This document shows positions 34,235-44,959 of a stretch of DNA of 64,000 nt, one piece after another. Where the stretch lies: contig CM061921.1 in NCBI GenBank assembly GCA_031002005.1, positions 125,952,597 to 126,016,596 of the forward strand, given 5' to 3'. The translations under genes were made by a program, and so were the position numbers. The DNA comes from Vandiemenella viatica (lineage: Eukaryota; Arthropoda; Insecta; Orthoptera; Morabidae). The notes under the pieces are model-generated. The model worked only from the letters and a program-made list of their open reading frames with translations, had not been told where the DNA came from and did not search any database. Numbering within the stretch: the stretch's first letter is position 1; each line of letters starts with the position of its first letter.

Positions 34235-36330
34235 TCTGGGGGGCCCGCTGCGCCCAGGATTCTTACCATCTTACTCTGGCTGATTTTCAGACCATTCTCC
34301 TCAAATAGCTTGTTCCATGTTTCCAGTTTCTCCTGCATCTCTTCTGCACAATCATCGCAAATCATGACATCATCAGCAAAGAGTAGAACTTCTGTTTCTT
34401 TTCCATATACTTCTTTGAATTTCTTCAAGATGTCATCCATCACAGAAAAGAAGAGTAGTGGTGACAGAGCATTGCCCTGTTGTGCTCCTCTTCTTGTCAC
34501 AAAACATTTTCTCTTTCCATTTACTATTTGCATACAGGGTTTTGTGCTTTCATAGAGCATTTTAATCTTTCTGACACCTTTCTTCGTCCTAGGCAATCCC
34601 AAATTGTTGATCTTGCAATGATTTTTCAATCAAGAAAGACCATGGTGATTCCTTTACCCTTTTCTAGATGTTTTTCTGTGTGCATTCAAACTGCAAAGCT
34701 CAAGTCAGTAGAACTTCTTCCTGTCCTGAAACCATGTTGCTCATCCTCTAATAAGATTTCCAGGTGTCTTCATAACCATTTCTCAGTCAGTTTTTTCCAA
34801 GATCTTCAATCCATGATAATTTTCACATTTTCTTTTGCCCTTTTTAAATATTGGGATTATTACACCCTTAGACCAATAATCTGGAATCTTATTGTCCTTC
34901 CAATGGCACACCCTATTCAACAATTGGATCCCATTCACCCCTGCTGTTTCTATCATGTCTGAGTTAACCTTGTCGTAACGACTTTATTTACAATTTCAAG
35001 GCATCTTCCACTTCAGACCAGGTTATAAGGGGTTCTGCATGTTGCATGGCTTCTGTCTCAGTAAGCACAATTAAATCCCTGGAATATGTATTCACTGCTT
35101 CACCATTTACTAGTTTATCGAAATACTATCCCATTTCTTCCCTGATATTTCCTATGTTCCTTATCACTACTCCATTTTTATCCTCTAATGCTTTCACTGA
35201 TTCTTGGTGTCCCCTCCTATTTTAACTGTTTTGTATAACACCTTTTTATTTGTAAGAATGGAGACTTTCCCGGCGTATGCTTGAAATGTAGTCTTCACAG
35301 GTGTAACGCCAGATAGTGTTTTAAAAACACGATATTTTGACGACTAGCTCCGTCGTCTTCATCAGGTGTCGAGACATCTGCACAGGTCGGCTGACCATCA
35401 GATATTTCCTTTAGCGTCTTCTTTAAGTTTCATGAAAAATTCCTCCCACTTCTTGTTTTTATCATTTTCAATTTTTGGTTTAATCATTAGTTTGTGTTCT
35501 CTATATACTTGATCCAGTGATTTAATTTTTTCCTCATCTCCATGAATATCAACCTTCCGCTTTTCCAAGTATAATAATCTCTTTGCCTTATCCCTCAGTT
35601 GACTAGTCAACTTGACATTATTCCATCAAGCAGTTTTCTTACGCTGATACTTATTACTTATCGTACGTACCACATACTTCCTTTGGCTCTTGTACAAGAG
35701 TGTTCTTGAATTCCTCCCACTCTTAATCCTTACATTTTTTTTAGTGAAACCCTTACAAAGTGATCCTAAATCCCCTTCTACCTTTTCTAATGTTGTACTA
35801 GGTTTGAAAAAACTTGTGATTAAGTAGTCTTCATCAACTGATCCTGCAGAAAAGTGCCTGCGCTTCTCCCATGGCTATTAAATAACCAGCAGAACCCTTT
35901 CCTTCCTTCTTTCTCCTCCCACACATCTAGTCCTACAACTGCTGCACGTTACCTGCTGCTACTTCTACTTGAGACTCTTCTCCTCCTGACTCTGGTAACA
36001 GGTCAAACCTATTTCTCCCCACAATGTCTAAGGCATCAGGCACCTAATCTGGTTTAACCTATTTCCCATACGACCTGTTGTCAGCTCCCAACCCTCCTTT
36101 TCACTCTCCCCACTAACTTCCATTTCTCCTTCTTATGGCCGAGTCTGAACAGTCCTGATAATTTCTTCCTGCTCTGCAAGTTTTCTAATCTGCTCAGCCA
36201 TTTTCATATTCCGCTCTGCCTTGTTCCTATTCAGCTCTGCCATTTTCCTATCCTAGTCTGCAAGTTTTCTATCCCTGAAACAGAGTGGACCATACCATGG
36301 AAGAGCCCCATGTAGTTCCTGTTTACCCTC
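34235..36330 (-). mobile_element. LINE family C, minus strand, split by a foldback arm
   Basis: The minus strand from 34629 to 34228 encodes an RT segment: RRGAQQGNALSPLLF, LLFADDVMI (catalytic FADD intact) and WNKLFEENGLKI. Sequence to about 35257 continues the RT N-terminal part with stops. At 35398-35610 the frame encodes a Lys/Glu-rich linker typical of the region before the RT. A heptad-like, repeated 'MAE-NRNKAE / MAEQIRKLAE' segment lies at about 36170-36290 and may be a coiled coil of an upstream ORF. The foldback half copy at 35258-35397 is inserted between. The RT is distinct from families A and B. Confidence 0.7.
35258..35397 (-). repeat. Half copy of the 30.3-kb foldback repeat
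   Basis: It starts gagactttcccggcgtatg and then gtagtcttcacaggtgt, as at 30323-30365. Only one arm is present. On the minus strand it keeps CTGATGA and the paired stem (gacgac ... gtcgtc, against gacaac ... gttgtc at 30.5 kb), while the following GAAA has become AAAA. It is inserted in LINE family C. Confidence 0.85.
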
Positions 36331-37144
36331 TGCACTATATTTATCCTAGTGAATCCACTTACACTCACTGCACCCCAAACCCTACTCCACAAGCCAGAGG
36401 CGTGTGGCACACAACCCAGGCATGATATATCCCTCTAAGGACTAATGTATTACTGAAATGAGCAGCTTTTAAAATCCCTGGCTCTAATTTAGGTCTGTTG
36501 ACCTAATACTACTCACGCAACCCTTACTGTATTACTGAAAACTGCAAATTAAGATTAGTTGAACTAATACTACTTACATAACACCTACTGTCTTTGTGGA
36601 AACTGAGACAACACAAGGCTACTATTATCCTGGAATGATACTAATAAACTCTGCTACCTATAAAATTATCAAAGCTTATTTAACAGGTCACTACACAATG
36701 CCCAAATATCTACACATACATAGTTTACTGTTAACACTGATAATTGTTTGAATATTCTAGTAGACTGCTGAAACTACTGTTCTGAGCTGTTTACAAAGCC
36801 CTTAACGTTCTTATTTGCTACAAAACAATACAGCTAATAACTATGAACACACACTCTACCCTACTTTTAAACCATAAATTCCTTTTTTTGTTATGAGAGT
36901 GAGTTAGCATGAAGTCCCTTCCCTCATATTATCAGATAAATTCACATGTGCTATTCAATTATCCCAAATGCCTTTCCCATTTAATTCAAACTAATAACTT
37001 TATTATGAAGTAATATTTCAGCTCTTACATGTATCCCCCAACCACTAGTGCAGTGATTTTCAGTTAATTTGTTGTTAGTAGTTATAACCTAGAAACTAAC
37101 CCAATTTCTAGTTAATAAAATAAACCACCTTTATTAATTAATTA
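36331..37144. other. No recognised feature
   Basis: AT-rich sequence without motifs that I can assign; it may be outer parts of LINE family C or of the Tc1 relic that follows. Confidence 0.35.
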
Positions 37145-37590
37145 TGCCCAATACTTTAAATTTCACAGATTTTGTTGGGGATGGTGTCATAAAGCCATTG
37201 TATCCTCCCCTGAGGCAAGCTATCCCACATCTGTTGTAACTAATCCTCGATACTGGTCACAACGTGTTCTATCTTTGACAGATCTAGGGATCTTGCTGTC
37301 CACAGGAGTACCCCAACATCATGCAGGGAGCTCATAGAGACACTTTATGTGTGTGGACGATCATTGTCCTGTTGAAAAATAGCATAATGATACTGACACA
37401 TAAGAGGAAACAAGTGAGGATGCAGAATGTCCATAACATACCATTGTGCTGTCAAAGTTCCCTTAATCACTACCAGCCGTGACCTGAATTCATACCCGAC
37501 GGATCCACTCACTATGATGCCGAGAACTGGCACCACTTTGCCTCTCCAAAACATTGGCAGAGTGGGACATCTCCCAGGTCGTCACTATAT
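37145..37590 (-). pseudogene. Tc1-like transposase C-terminal relic, minus strand
   Basis: On the minus strand from 37554 there is YEFRSRLVVIKGTLTAQWYV, followed by IFQQDNDRPHT with the second catalytic Asp. Further down there is a degraded 'ARSLDLSKIEHV' segment with the Glu, and a C-terminal 'MWDSLPQGRIQWLYDTI' stretch. The first catalytic Asp region is absent. It abuts a second, oppositely oriented copy of the same family. Confidence 0.75.
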
Positions 37591-37596
37591 TCCCTG

Positions 37597-38300
37597 ATGT
37601 TTATCCATGGTGGTGCAGAATTGCTGAACATAGTTGCATTCAATGATGAATCACAGTTCTGCACTATCTGGGATAACCATTGTCAGCAACTGTGTCATCC
37701 ATCTGCAAAGAGGTCCCATTCCTCAGATGTTTTGGACAGGTGCAGCATTATTACTTCTAACATTATGGTGGGGTACAACTTCAGGTCATGTCTGGTTATG
37801 ATTATGGGAACTCTGATGGCACAACTACATGTCACACACATTCTCTGTTTCCATGTGTTACATGTCGTACTACAGTATCATTGGTGCCATTTTTTTCAGC
37901 AGAACAATTCTCATCCACAATCGTTACATATATGTGTATCTATGAACTCTCTGCTTAATATTGAAGTACTCCTGTGACCAACAAGAATCCTAGATCTTTT
38001 CCTGAGAGAACATGCATGGGATGCCAAATGAGTCTCAGTGCCAGTACCGATATCAAGGATCAGACACAACAGGAGAGGATGCAATGGCTCTGTGACACCT
38101 TACTCGACTGAATCAAGCCAGAGGGAGTGCAACATCATCCTGATAACTGTGCTTTGTCTGCCAAGTTGTTTGTAGATTTGGCTCTGTTTTGTAATCACTG
38201 AAATAACATCACATACCCTCTTGCTCCATGAAGTTTCATTTCGTTTCCTCCTCCCTTTCTAGGTGCTCCACTTTTTTTGGTCAGTTATGTACATATTTTG
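37597..38300 (+). pseudogene. Tc1-like transposase relic, plus strand
   Basis: The frame from 37597 shows NDESQFC (first Asp), YNFRSCLVMIMGTLMAQ (same segment as in the opposite copy) and FFQQNNSHP, where the catalytic Asp has become Asn. After a stop it continues to a LREHAWD remnant of the P-I-E-H-V-W motif; spacing there is 34 residues. The right end (ccactttttttggtcag at about 38268-38284) matches the inverse of the Tc1-end fragment at 30733. Dead copy. Confidence 0.75.
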
Positions 38301-38818
38301 ATCCTATATATGATTCTTTGCCCAGCCTGACAGTAGGGTGGAATTGTTAAACTGAACCGTAATTGTGTATGATTTTCAATTTACAGGGTTAGCTTATTTA
38401 TACAGCATTTCTTTCACTATTCCAAGTACTCCATGCACAACGACCCTGTGAGCATTATAAGACATTCATTTGGATCAAGGCAATTTATATCCAGAGGCCA
38501 CTCTTTTATCTGCCAGAATTCTGTTTGGTGTTTTAAACTGTGCTACATCATTTCCTTGAAAATCATTTTGATTTGGTTTTTGTAGCAAATATTTCCTCTG
38601 TTAATTTACGGAAGTGTTCTTTACAGAATTTGTCAATTCCATTGTTGTTGAGTAATTTATAAAACAATAGATTCTCTTACCCCCCCCCCCTCCCCCTCGA
38701 AGAAATTGTATTTGCTTTTTCCTTTAGTGGTAGACTGTAATCATCTCTGTCTGTTTTTATTGATGTTCAATTGAACAATGTGGAATATGATGGTTTTTGT
38801 CCAGCTCATTGTTGTCAA

Positions 38819-39625
38819 TTTTGTAACATATGAGTATTTTACACCATATTTCAAGATGTTCATCCTCACCATTTAAAAAAAATAATAACACACCTTACAA
38901 ACTGGCAAACAGTCTCAAAATTTTTCAGTTTTGGTCCTTCTTCCAATTTCATACAATATTCAGGGTAAAAGTAGAATATGTAAATTTTGAGGTGTAACTT
39001 GCTTAATGACATTGAAAATTTTAACTCGGATCTATTTGACATTTTTTCTGAATCCTCATAAATCTGGCTCTGACATTTTCTGGCTTATGTGTTGGTTTAA
39101 TTTTCACCGCAACTTCTGGTTATGTGTGTTAAATATTAAAGTTATCTGTGTAGTACTTTTTTTTTTAAATATCTTGTACAAAATAAAAAGATGTGGTTTC
39201 TTGAACGTTTTCTCCAATGTTGTTTTTGGCAGACCACACCAGTTTTGTAACATACTATTAGTTTTTGCAGCAGCTTGGGATCTATGTCAAGTTTCTTATA
39301 TCATATTTTGCGATGTTCCTCCGCACCTGACGTCATTCAAAGTAAAAGTGAAATATAAAAATTTTGAAGAATAATGTGTTTAATTACTATCCAAAATTTT
39401 AGCACAATCTATTTGACAGTTTTTTTTTCCATATCCTCAAAAAACTGTTTTGACCTTTACCAAACCCCTGGTGTGATTTAAGGTCAAACTATTATTTTTT
39501 CCACAAATTCACTTCATATTCTGCCTATTTTTAAAATATTGAATGAATCCTTATTTTATTGTCTTGTACAAATTAGAAAGTGGTGACTATTTTCAATCGC
39601 TTCCTCCAATGTTGTTTTATATAAG
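38819..39625. repeat. Diverged tandem duplication, two units of ~400 bp
   Basis: Unit 1 starts near 38819 and unit 2 near 39243. Shared ordered phrases include ttttgtaacata, gtaaaagt-gaatat-aaattttga, tctatttgac and cttgtaca-aa-t-aaag...ctccaatgttgtttt. Offsets vary from about 378 to 424 bp because of indels. No coding motif is visible. This could be the start of a satellite or an old segmental duplication. Confidence 0.7.
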
Positions 39626-39639
39626 ATTTTAATTAAAAA

Positions 39640-39748
39640 ATGCCGTGATGCTTCCTTCAAAAGGCCATGGCCAAATTCTTTCCTGTTCCTTGTTTCCAAT
39701 CCCATCCTGTTTCTAATGACCTTGATATCGACAAGGCGTATATCCACA

Positions 39749-39794
<46 letters not shown>
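39640..39794 (+). mobile_element. SINE family 1, 3' part with 43-nt A-tail
   Basis: It begins at atgccgtgatgcttcc and ends cgacaaggcgtatatccacaag, then about 43 A (39752-39794). A very long pure A-tail suggests a young insertion, although the body is truncated and somewhat diverged. Confidence 0.85.
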
Positions 39795-39797
<3 letters not shown>

Positions 39798-40604
39798 TAT
39801 AAAAATGTAGCTAAGAAAGTAATTGTATCAGAGAGTGGTGCAGTTCTTGTGATCAGTATAATATTTTTGCTTGTTATATATGGCTCCTCGTCTCTGTCAC
39901 GGGACGTCAAGTACAATATTTTTTACTTTACTAACCTTTTCTTCTTGTTAGTGGAAGGTTTCAACATTTCTCATTTCTTTTACACCATTCATAAAAAAGA
40001 AATCAACAAAACCTCCACCTGGTTTTATTTTTTATCTCCTTTAAGTAACTGTTAATTCACATAGAGCTACAAAATCTCAGTTTGTCTAACAATCTGCCTG
40101 TGCCACTTTTTTTTCATCTGTCTTTTATTTTATTTTCTCTGCCCAAAGATCTTCTTCTTACATTCATAGTTCGTTGTTCAGAGATTATCATGTACATTTC
40201 CACAGAGATAACTTTCATCAAAATGAATAAATAGAAAAATTATTACACCAAAAGATATAAAACTAAACAAGAAGCACGTAAGAAAATGAAAAGAACGTTA
40301 ATCATTAATGCTTTAAATATTAGGAGACTGTGTTTCATTGCAACAGGAGGTAATTTTACAATGTACTGACAGTGGCTAACGTAAGACTAAGCAAAGAATT
40401 TCAATTGATGTTATATCTATAAAAACAAATTAGTCACATCCAAAATTTTAGTTTTTAATCATCTCTTGTGTGGTGGAATAAAGAAGTGGTAAATGAAATA
40501 AAAGCTTCAAGAGCAATAAATTTTTTAATGTAACTTCAACATTGATAGTGATATCTATTTGTTGTTCAGTGTTATAATAACACTTGTGAACTTCTGTGCT
40601 AATT
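39795..40604. other. No recognised feature
   Basis: AT-rich sequence; nothing assignable on either strand. Confidence 0.35.
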
Positions 40605-40803
40605 TGAATCCTCACATTCGGGAGGACGCTGGTTTGAATCCCCGTCCTAGCATTCGGATTTGGGTTTTCCATGGTTTCCCCAAGTCACTCCAAGCGAATG
40701 CCTGGATGCTTCCTTCAAATGGCCATGGCCAAATTTCTTCCCATTCCTTTCCCGCCTCTAGTGACCTTGACATTGATGAGGTGTAAAGCCATAACCATAA
40801 CCT
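40605..40803 (+). mobile_element. SINE family 1, nearly full length
   Basis: It begins within the head (gaatcctcacattcgggagg), with box B tttgaatcccc, the complete body, and a 3' end gatgaggtgtaaagccata. Box A is lost. Confidence 0.85.
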
Positions 40804-41085
40804 CCATATAACATTGAATGGCACTGCAATGGAGACTGCACTAGGTGTAATGTGATCATTTAAAAAAAATTATAACTGATAACTCATGTCAAGAATGTGA
40901 TGCAGAAAATTGTCAGCATCGCAATGGCCACCCTGGTTTTTAAAGAGGCCTAGAATTGTTTTAGAACTGTCTCTGGTTGTTTACCACTGACTGTGTTTTT
41001 ATGAATATTTTAAATGATATGTTAAATCTCCATCACACTTCTCCCACAGTATATTTTGGTCTAAGGAAGCTAATGGATATATAAG

Positions 41086-41290
41086 AACGAAGTCTTTCTC
41101 GGCGTTGAGAATGTATAAACTGCTCTCGGGTGGCTAGCCGAGTCAAGAGTGCGTTGTCACACTATATTTCGGCGACTAGATTCATTGCCGCCATCTTCTG
41201 GTGAAGATGGCGGCAATGAATCTAGTCGCCGAAATATCGTGTGACAACGCACTCTTGACTCGGCTAGTCACCCGAGAGCAGTTTATATGA
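41086..41290. repeat. Foldback palindrome with 85-bp arms
   Basis: Arms 41114-41198 and 41203-41287 are inverse copies around the 4-base loop tggt, with about two mismatches. A left flank (aaagtctttctcggcg) is shared with 1916-2056. The centre reads ctggtgaagatggcgg...gtcgccgaaat, an arrangement similar to the hammerhead-like core in the 30-kb palindrome but with GGTGA in place of GATGA. Confidence 0.93.
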
Positions 41291-41329
41291 AGCTAATGGA
41301 GTATAGCTGATTATGTTATTATTTATCAT

Positions 41330-41500
41330 GAAATAAAAACCCAGAATGACTGGGCTTTGATAGACGCCAACATTATAAAAATAATTGCCTGTTGTGAAGA
41401 TTGGCAGCTGATGTTTAATGCAAAAAATCTATCAAGTGTATAAGTAAAAAAGTGACACTACTTAGTTCTGAATCTATATATTACAATGCTAAGCAAAAAC
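41330..41500 (+). pseudogene. Possible LINE reverse-transcriptase fragment
   Basis: A short + strand frame contains an EDWQLMFNAKN segment and a KK-H-L-segment that recall the part after the FADD box of Jockey/CR1-type RTs (W-x-x-x-x-N-x-x-K). No catalytic motif is included, so the call is weak. Confidence 0.35.
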
Positions 41501-42219
41501 TTTGGATCCCTTTTTAAGAATATTGCATAGACGGAGGAGTGTGAGATTTAGTTAGAGTTGTTTGGAGAAGTAGTGCAGAAAGCTAAAATCTGTATATAAC
41601 ATGTGTTAAAAATATATTAAATAAAATAAAATAAAATATTTGTTGTTTGCTTTCAATGGGTTTTTTTTAGCAACAAGAACACTTGGCAATTCTGCCAATT
41701 TCTGGGATCTTGGTCAACATTAGAGAAAGAAAAATATAATAAGCATAGTTAATACATGTTACAAATAGATTATTAAAATAAAAAATTAATTTGTGAATGT
41801 GTGTGTGCGTGAAATAGGATCTGAGCCAATGTTCTTACGTTTATTCCAGCATTGAAATACTCTGTGGTCATTGGGGAAACGAAAGACTGGCGTAAAGTGT
41901 AGATTAATCTTTGAAGTTATAAAAGGAACACTTCAAAAATCAATGTAGCGATTCTGGCAGATACTATATGGTCTTTATATTATTCAAAAGGTTACAATTT
42001 GGTTAAGGGTCTTATGAGTTTAGAATTTCAGTAATTTCATTACGGATTTTTTTGTTCCATTGAGATATTTACACCTACTTCCATTAGAGAGAGAGACAAA
42101 AAAGAAGGTATACTATATGTGTGAAATTCAAAATGATAATATACCAAATTTAAATTGCCAACATGCAAAATGACAAAATGCTGTGATTCTTCAAAACATG
42201 AACGCAGCAGACTGACTAG

Positions 42220-42620
42220 TCACGGACATAAAGGACACTTGAATCTTGTTGAAAGGAAGTTTTTATTTTGTTGGGTTGCTGGCTATGTGGAACTGAAAAA
42301 AGAGACAGTGAATGAAGCTGTTGAGTTAGCATGTAATAAAATCAGTACTGACTTTTGTTGTGATTCAAAAGTCATGCTTAAGAAATATCTTTGATATATG
42401 GCAGTTGTGGCTGGAAGTTGAGTATAACGATCTTTGGATGGCCAACCCAATTGAGGAGCTCCTTTTAGTAGGCGAGAAGGGATGAGTTTCTCATTATTCT
42501 ATATAGGGCACTGTCCTACAAGGCAGAGTATTCTTCACTGGGAGGACCCACCAAAATGTGATACTTGTGGCATATTTTTAACACTGACAATTTTAATGGA
42601 TTGTGTTTCTTTTCTTGTTT
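42220..42620 (+). pseudogene. LINE fragment with RNase H C-terminus
   Basis: Frame from about 42250: CWVAGYVELKKETVNEAVEL corresponds to the W-V-P-G-H-V-G-x-x-G-N-E-x-A-D-x-A-A motif near the end of RNase H domains of I-type and related LINEs. The His and Asp are lost. After frameshifts follow IGHCPTRQSILH and EDPPKCDTCG, the R-x-G-H-T-R-L-T-H and P-x-C-x-x-C segments that normally end such proteins. It is a 5'-truncated dead copy of a fourth LINE family. Confidence 0.65.
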
Positions 42621-42737
42621 TAAGATCAGATGTGACCTGTCTCTTACTTTAAATAAAGTTTTACATTTCTATGTATTATCCAGTGTTTACCAAAAAAAAA
42701 ATTGGCAGATCTGCATAGGTTTTAAAATGGTCGCTGA

Positions 42738-42970
42738 CCGAGCGTGGTGGTGTAACGGCTAGTGTTCTGGCCTCGCATTCGGGAGAACAGTGGTTCGAAT
42801 CCCCATCCGGGCATCCAGATTTGGGTTTTCCATGGTTTCCCAAATCGCTCAAGGCAAATGCCGGGACGCTTCCTTCAAAAGCCCATGGTCCAATTCCTTC
42901 CCATTCCTTGCCCCCATCCTTTCCCATCTCTAAAGACCTCGCTGTTAAGAGACGTTAAGCAGTTAAAAAA
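42738..42970 (+). mobile_element. SINE family 1, full-length copy
   Basis: It opens ccgagcgtggtggtgtaacg with box A tggtgtaacgg and box B ggttcgaatcccc, then the family body and a 3' end of the 'cgctgttaagagacgttaag' type plus A-tail. Flanking aaatggtcgctga (ending 42737) and aaatggtccctga (42971-42983) form a 13-bp target duplication with one mismatch. It is transcribed by RNA polymerase III in principle; reverse transcription would rely on a LINE. Confidence 0.93.
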
Positions 42971-43158
42971 AAATGGTCCCTGATTGCAGTTCTGGCAGTT
43001 TTTAGGAGTATTTTTTCCCCGCAATCATCATGCCCAATCTTTGCCTCATAAACTAAACAATTCAAAAACAAAAAATACACTTGTCACACAGAACACAAGT
43101 TACTCGTTACAAACACATAGCTGTACATCTGCTCCCTCATCAAAACTATGACAGACCT

Positions 43159-43391
43159 AGACCGAGCGTGGTGGCTAGCGTTCTGGCCTCGCATTCGGGA
43201 GGACGGCGGTTCGAATCCCTGTCCGGGCATCCAGATTTGGGTTTTCCATGGTTTCCCAAATCGCTCCAGGCAAATGCCGGGACGCTTCCTTCAGAAGCCC
43301 ATGGTCCAATTCCTTCCCATTCCTTGCCCCCATCCTTTCCGGTCTCTAAAGACCTCGCTGTTAGAGAGAAGTTAAGCAGATAAAAAAAAAA
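43159..43391 (+). mobile_element. SINE family 1, full-length copy lacking box A
   Basis: Nearly identical to the 42.7-kb copy over the whole body. The head reads gagcgtggtggctagcg, missing about 9 bases (gtgtaacgg) that include box A. Box B is intact. Flanks gacagacctag and gacacgcctag look like an 11-bp target duplication with two changes. The 3' end is of the 'cgttaag' type. Confidence 0.9.
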
Positions 43392-43402
43392 AGACACGCC
43401 TA

Positions 43403-43930
43403 GGAAGCCAATAGTGGGTGGAAGCTTGCTTTCAAAATGAGCACAGCCTTGGGAAGAGGATGTGCAGGACAGCCTGTGAAAGTGGAAATGCTCAAAGGAG
43501 GCTGAGGAATGTGTTTTACATCTGGTTTCCGATTTACAGCCAGCAAAACATTTTATTTTGATGTGTTTTAAATGTGGTTTTCCTTTTACACAAGCCAGAC
43601 ATTGTTTATTTGTTTGGAGAATACAGTCAGGAATTGCCTTGTTGCCACACTAGCTCTTTTTAAGGGTGCTAATGAACTTGATGTCAACATGTGCTAAAGG
43701 CCTAAAAACAACATCACTTTTAATTCACAACACAATTTGGATTGCTTGTAACATCCCTTTATACTGAAACAAGGTGGCGATGAATTAACAATAGGTTCTC
43801 CTTTCACATGTAGAAAATGAAGTACTCAATGAACTTGGTTTGTATCTAAAATCAGCACGGCCATTGGTAACTTGTATCGTTTGTGGTTATTTATCATACA
43901 TTGTCAAAGTCTTGTTCTCAAGGAGAAAAT
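43403..43930. other. No recognised feature
   Basis: Sequence between the SINE and the LTR element, with no recognisable motif. The left border of the LTR element may fall in it. Confidence 0.35.
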
Positions 43931-44959
43931 GTTATGTTACTCTGTGACAAAATGTATAATCATCACTTTTCAGATGTTTGTATAGATTTTTGTTGCAATC
44001 AAATGGTTCTGTGGCAAGAATAAGTAGTTTCCAGGCTCCTGGGATGGTGCCGCATTCTAACAGCCCCTGGATTCAGCCTTTTAAGAATTTTAATCTTAGG
44101 AATTGAGTGTAGAGAGATGGAAGTTGGTTAATTGTGGACTTTGTACAGTTTTTCATGTGAATCAATATTACTTTTATCGAAAGATTCTCTGTAAATGATG
44201 AATAATACTATCAAAACATTGTTATGTGTAAAGTATTATTTTAAAACTTGCAATTATGAATTTTTATATAAGCCACGGTGTTTCAAGGATGATTTTTGTT
44301 TATTTGGAGTGGTTTATGTTGTCATTTTTATGAAAAGTAAAATCACTTGGCCACTGGACTACATTAATTAGTTAATTAAAGTACTAGTTAAGTAAGGTTC
44401 AATTATATGAAAGGACTAGCCAGCGAGTTCCTTGACATTGAGACAGTGACAGGAAGTGTTACTTTGAGACAACGGCAGGCCTACAGATGCTATAACATCC
44501 GCACCTAAAGCACATTTCGCATAAATTTTTGGAGTTTTAAGGCTCCGAATGTTTGTCATGAAATGACCCATGGGACGTGACACAGATTGGATAATTTGGA
44601 GGAGTGATATAACCAGTGACTACTCAAAACTTGATTACTATGAGAGTGACAAAAAGAGCAGGAATTGACAGTAGTTTTCCCTGTGGCAATTTTTTTTGGC
44701 TCAGGATACGAGATTTCTTCGGCATCAAGACAGTGTGTTTCAGCAATCAACACAGGAAGTGTATTGTATTTGTGTGTACAGTGTTACAGAAAGTGTCCAG
44801 TGTTTAACTGGCAGTGGCTTAATGTTTATCAGCATCCAGTGAGTACTGAATATTTAGATATTTGTTTTTGTATATTCGTTGGTGGTTACTGTGTAAAGTC
44901 TGTTTTTCCTTTATCTCTATTTCATGGTATTATCAAATTAATTTTGCAGCTGGTTGAAT

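Noticed and set aside
42155..42240. Cys-rich N-terminal stretch (CKMTKCCDSSKH) considered as a zinc finger
   Set aside because: Spacing does not fit a known finger, and the frame continues into a degraded LINE RNase H segment.
42738..42830. tRNA-like sequence with good box A and box B
   Set aside because: It is the head of a SINE repeated across the window; it lacks a proper acceptor stem and runs straight into the SINE body.
42676..43397. Open frames with repeated 'IQIWVFHGFP' or 'AFAWSDLGNHGKPKSG' phrases (also at 19, 31, 40, 47 and 54 kb)
   Set aside because: They are translations of SINE family 1, which is transcribed by RNA polymerase III and non-coding.
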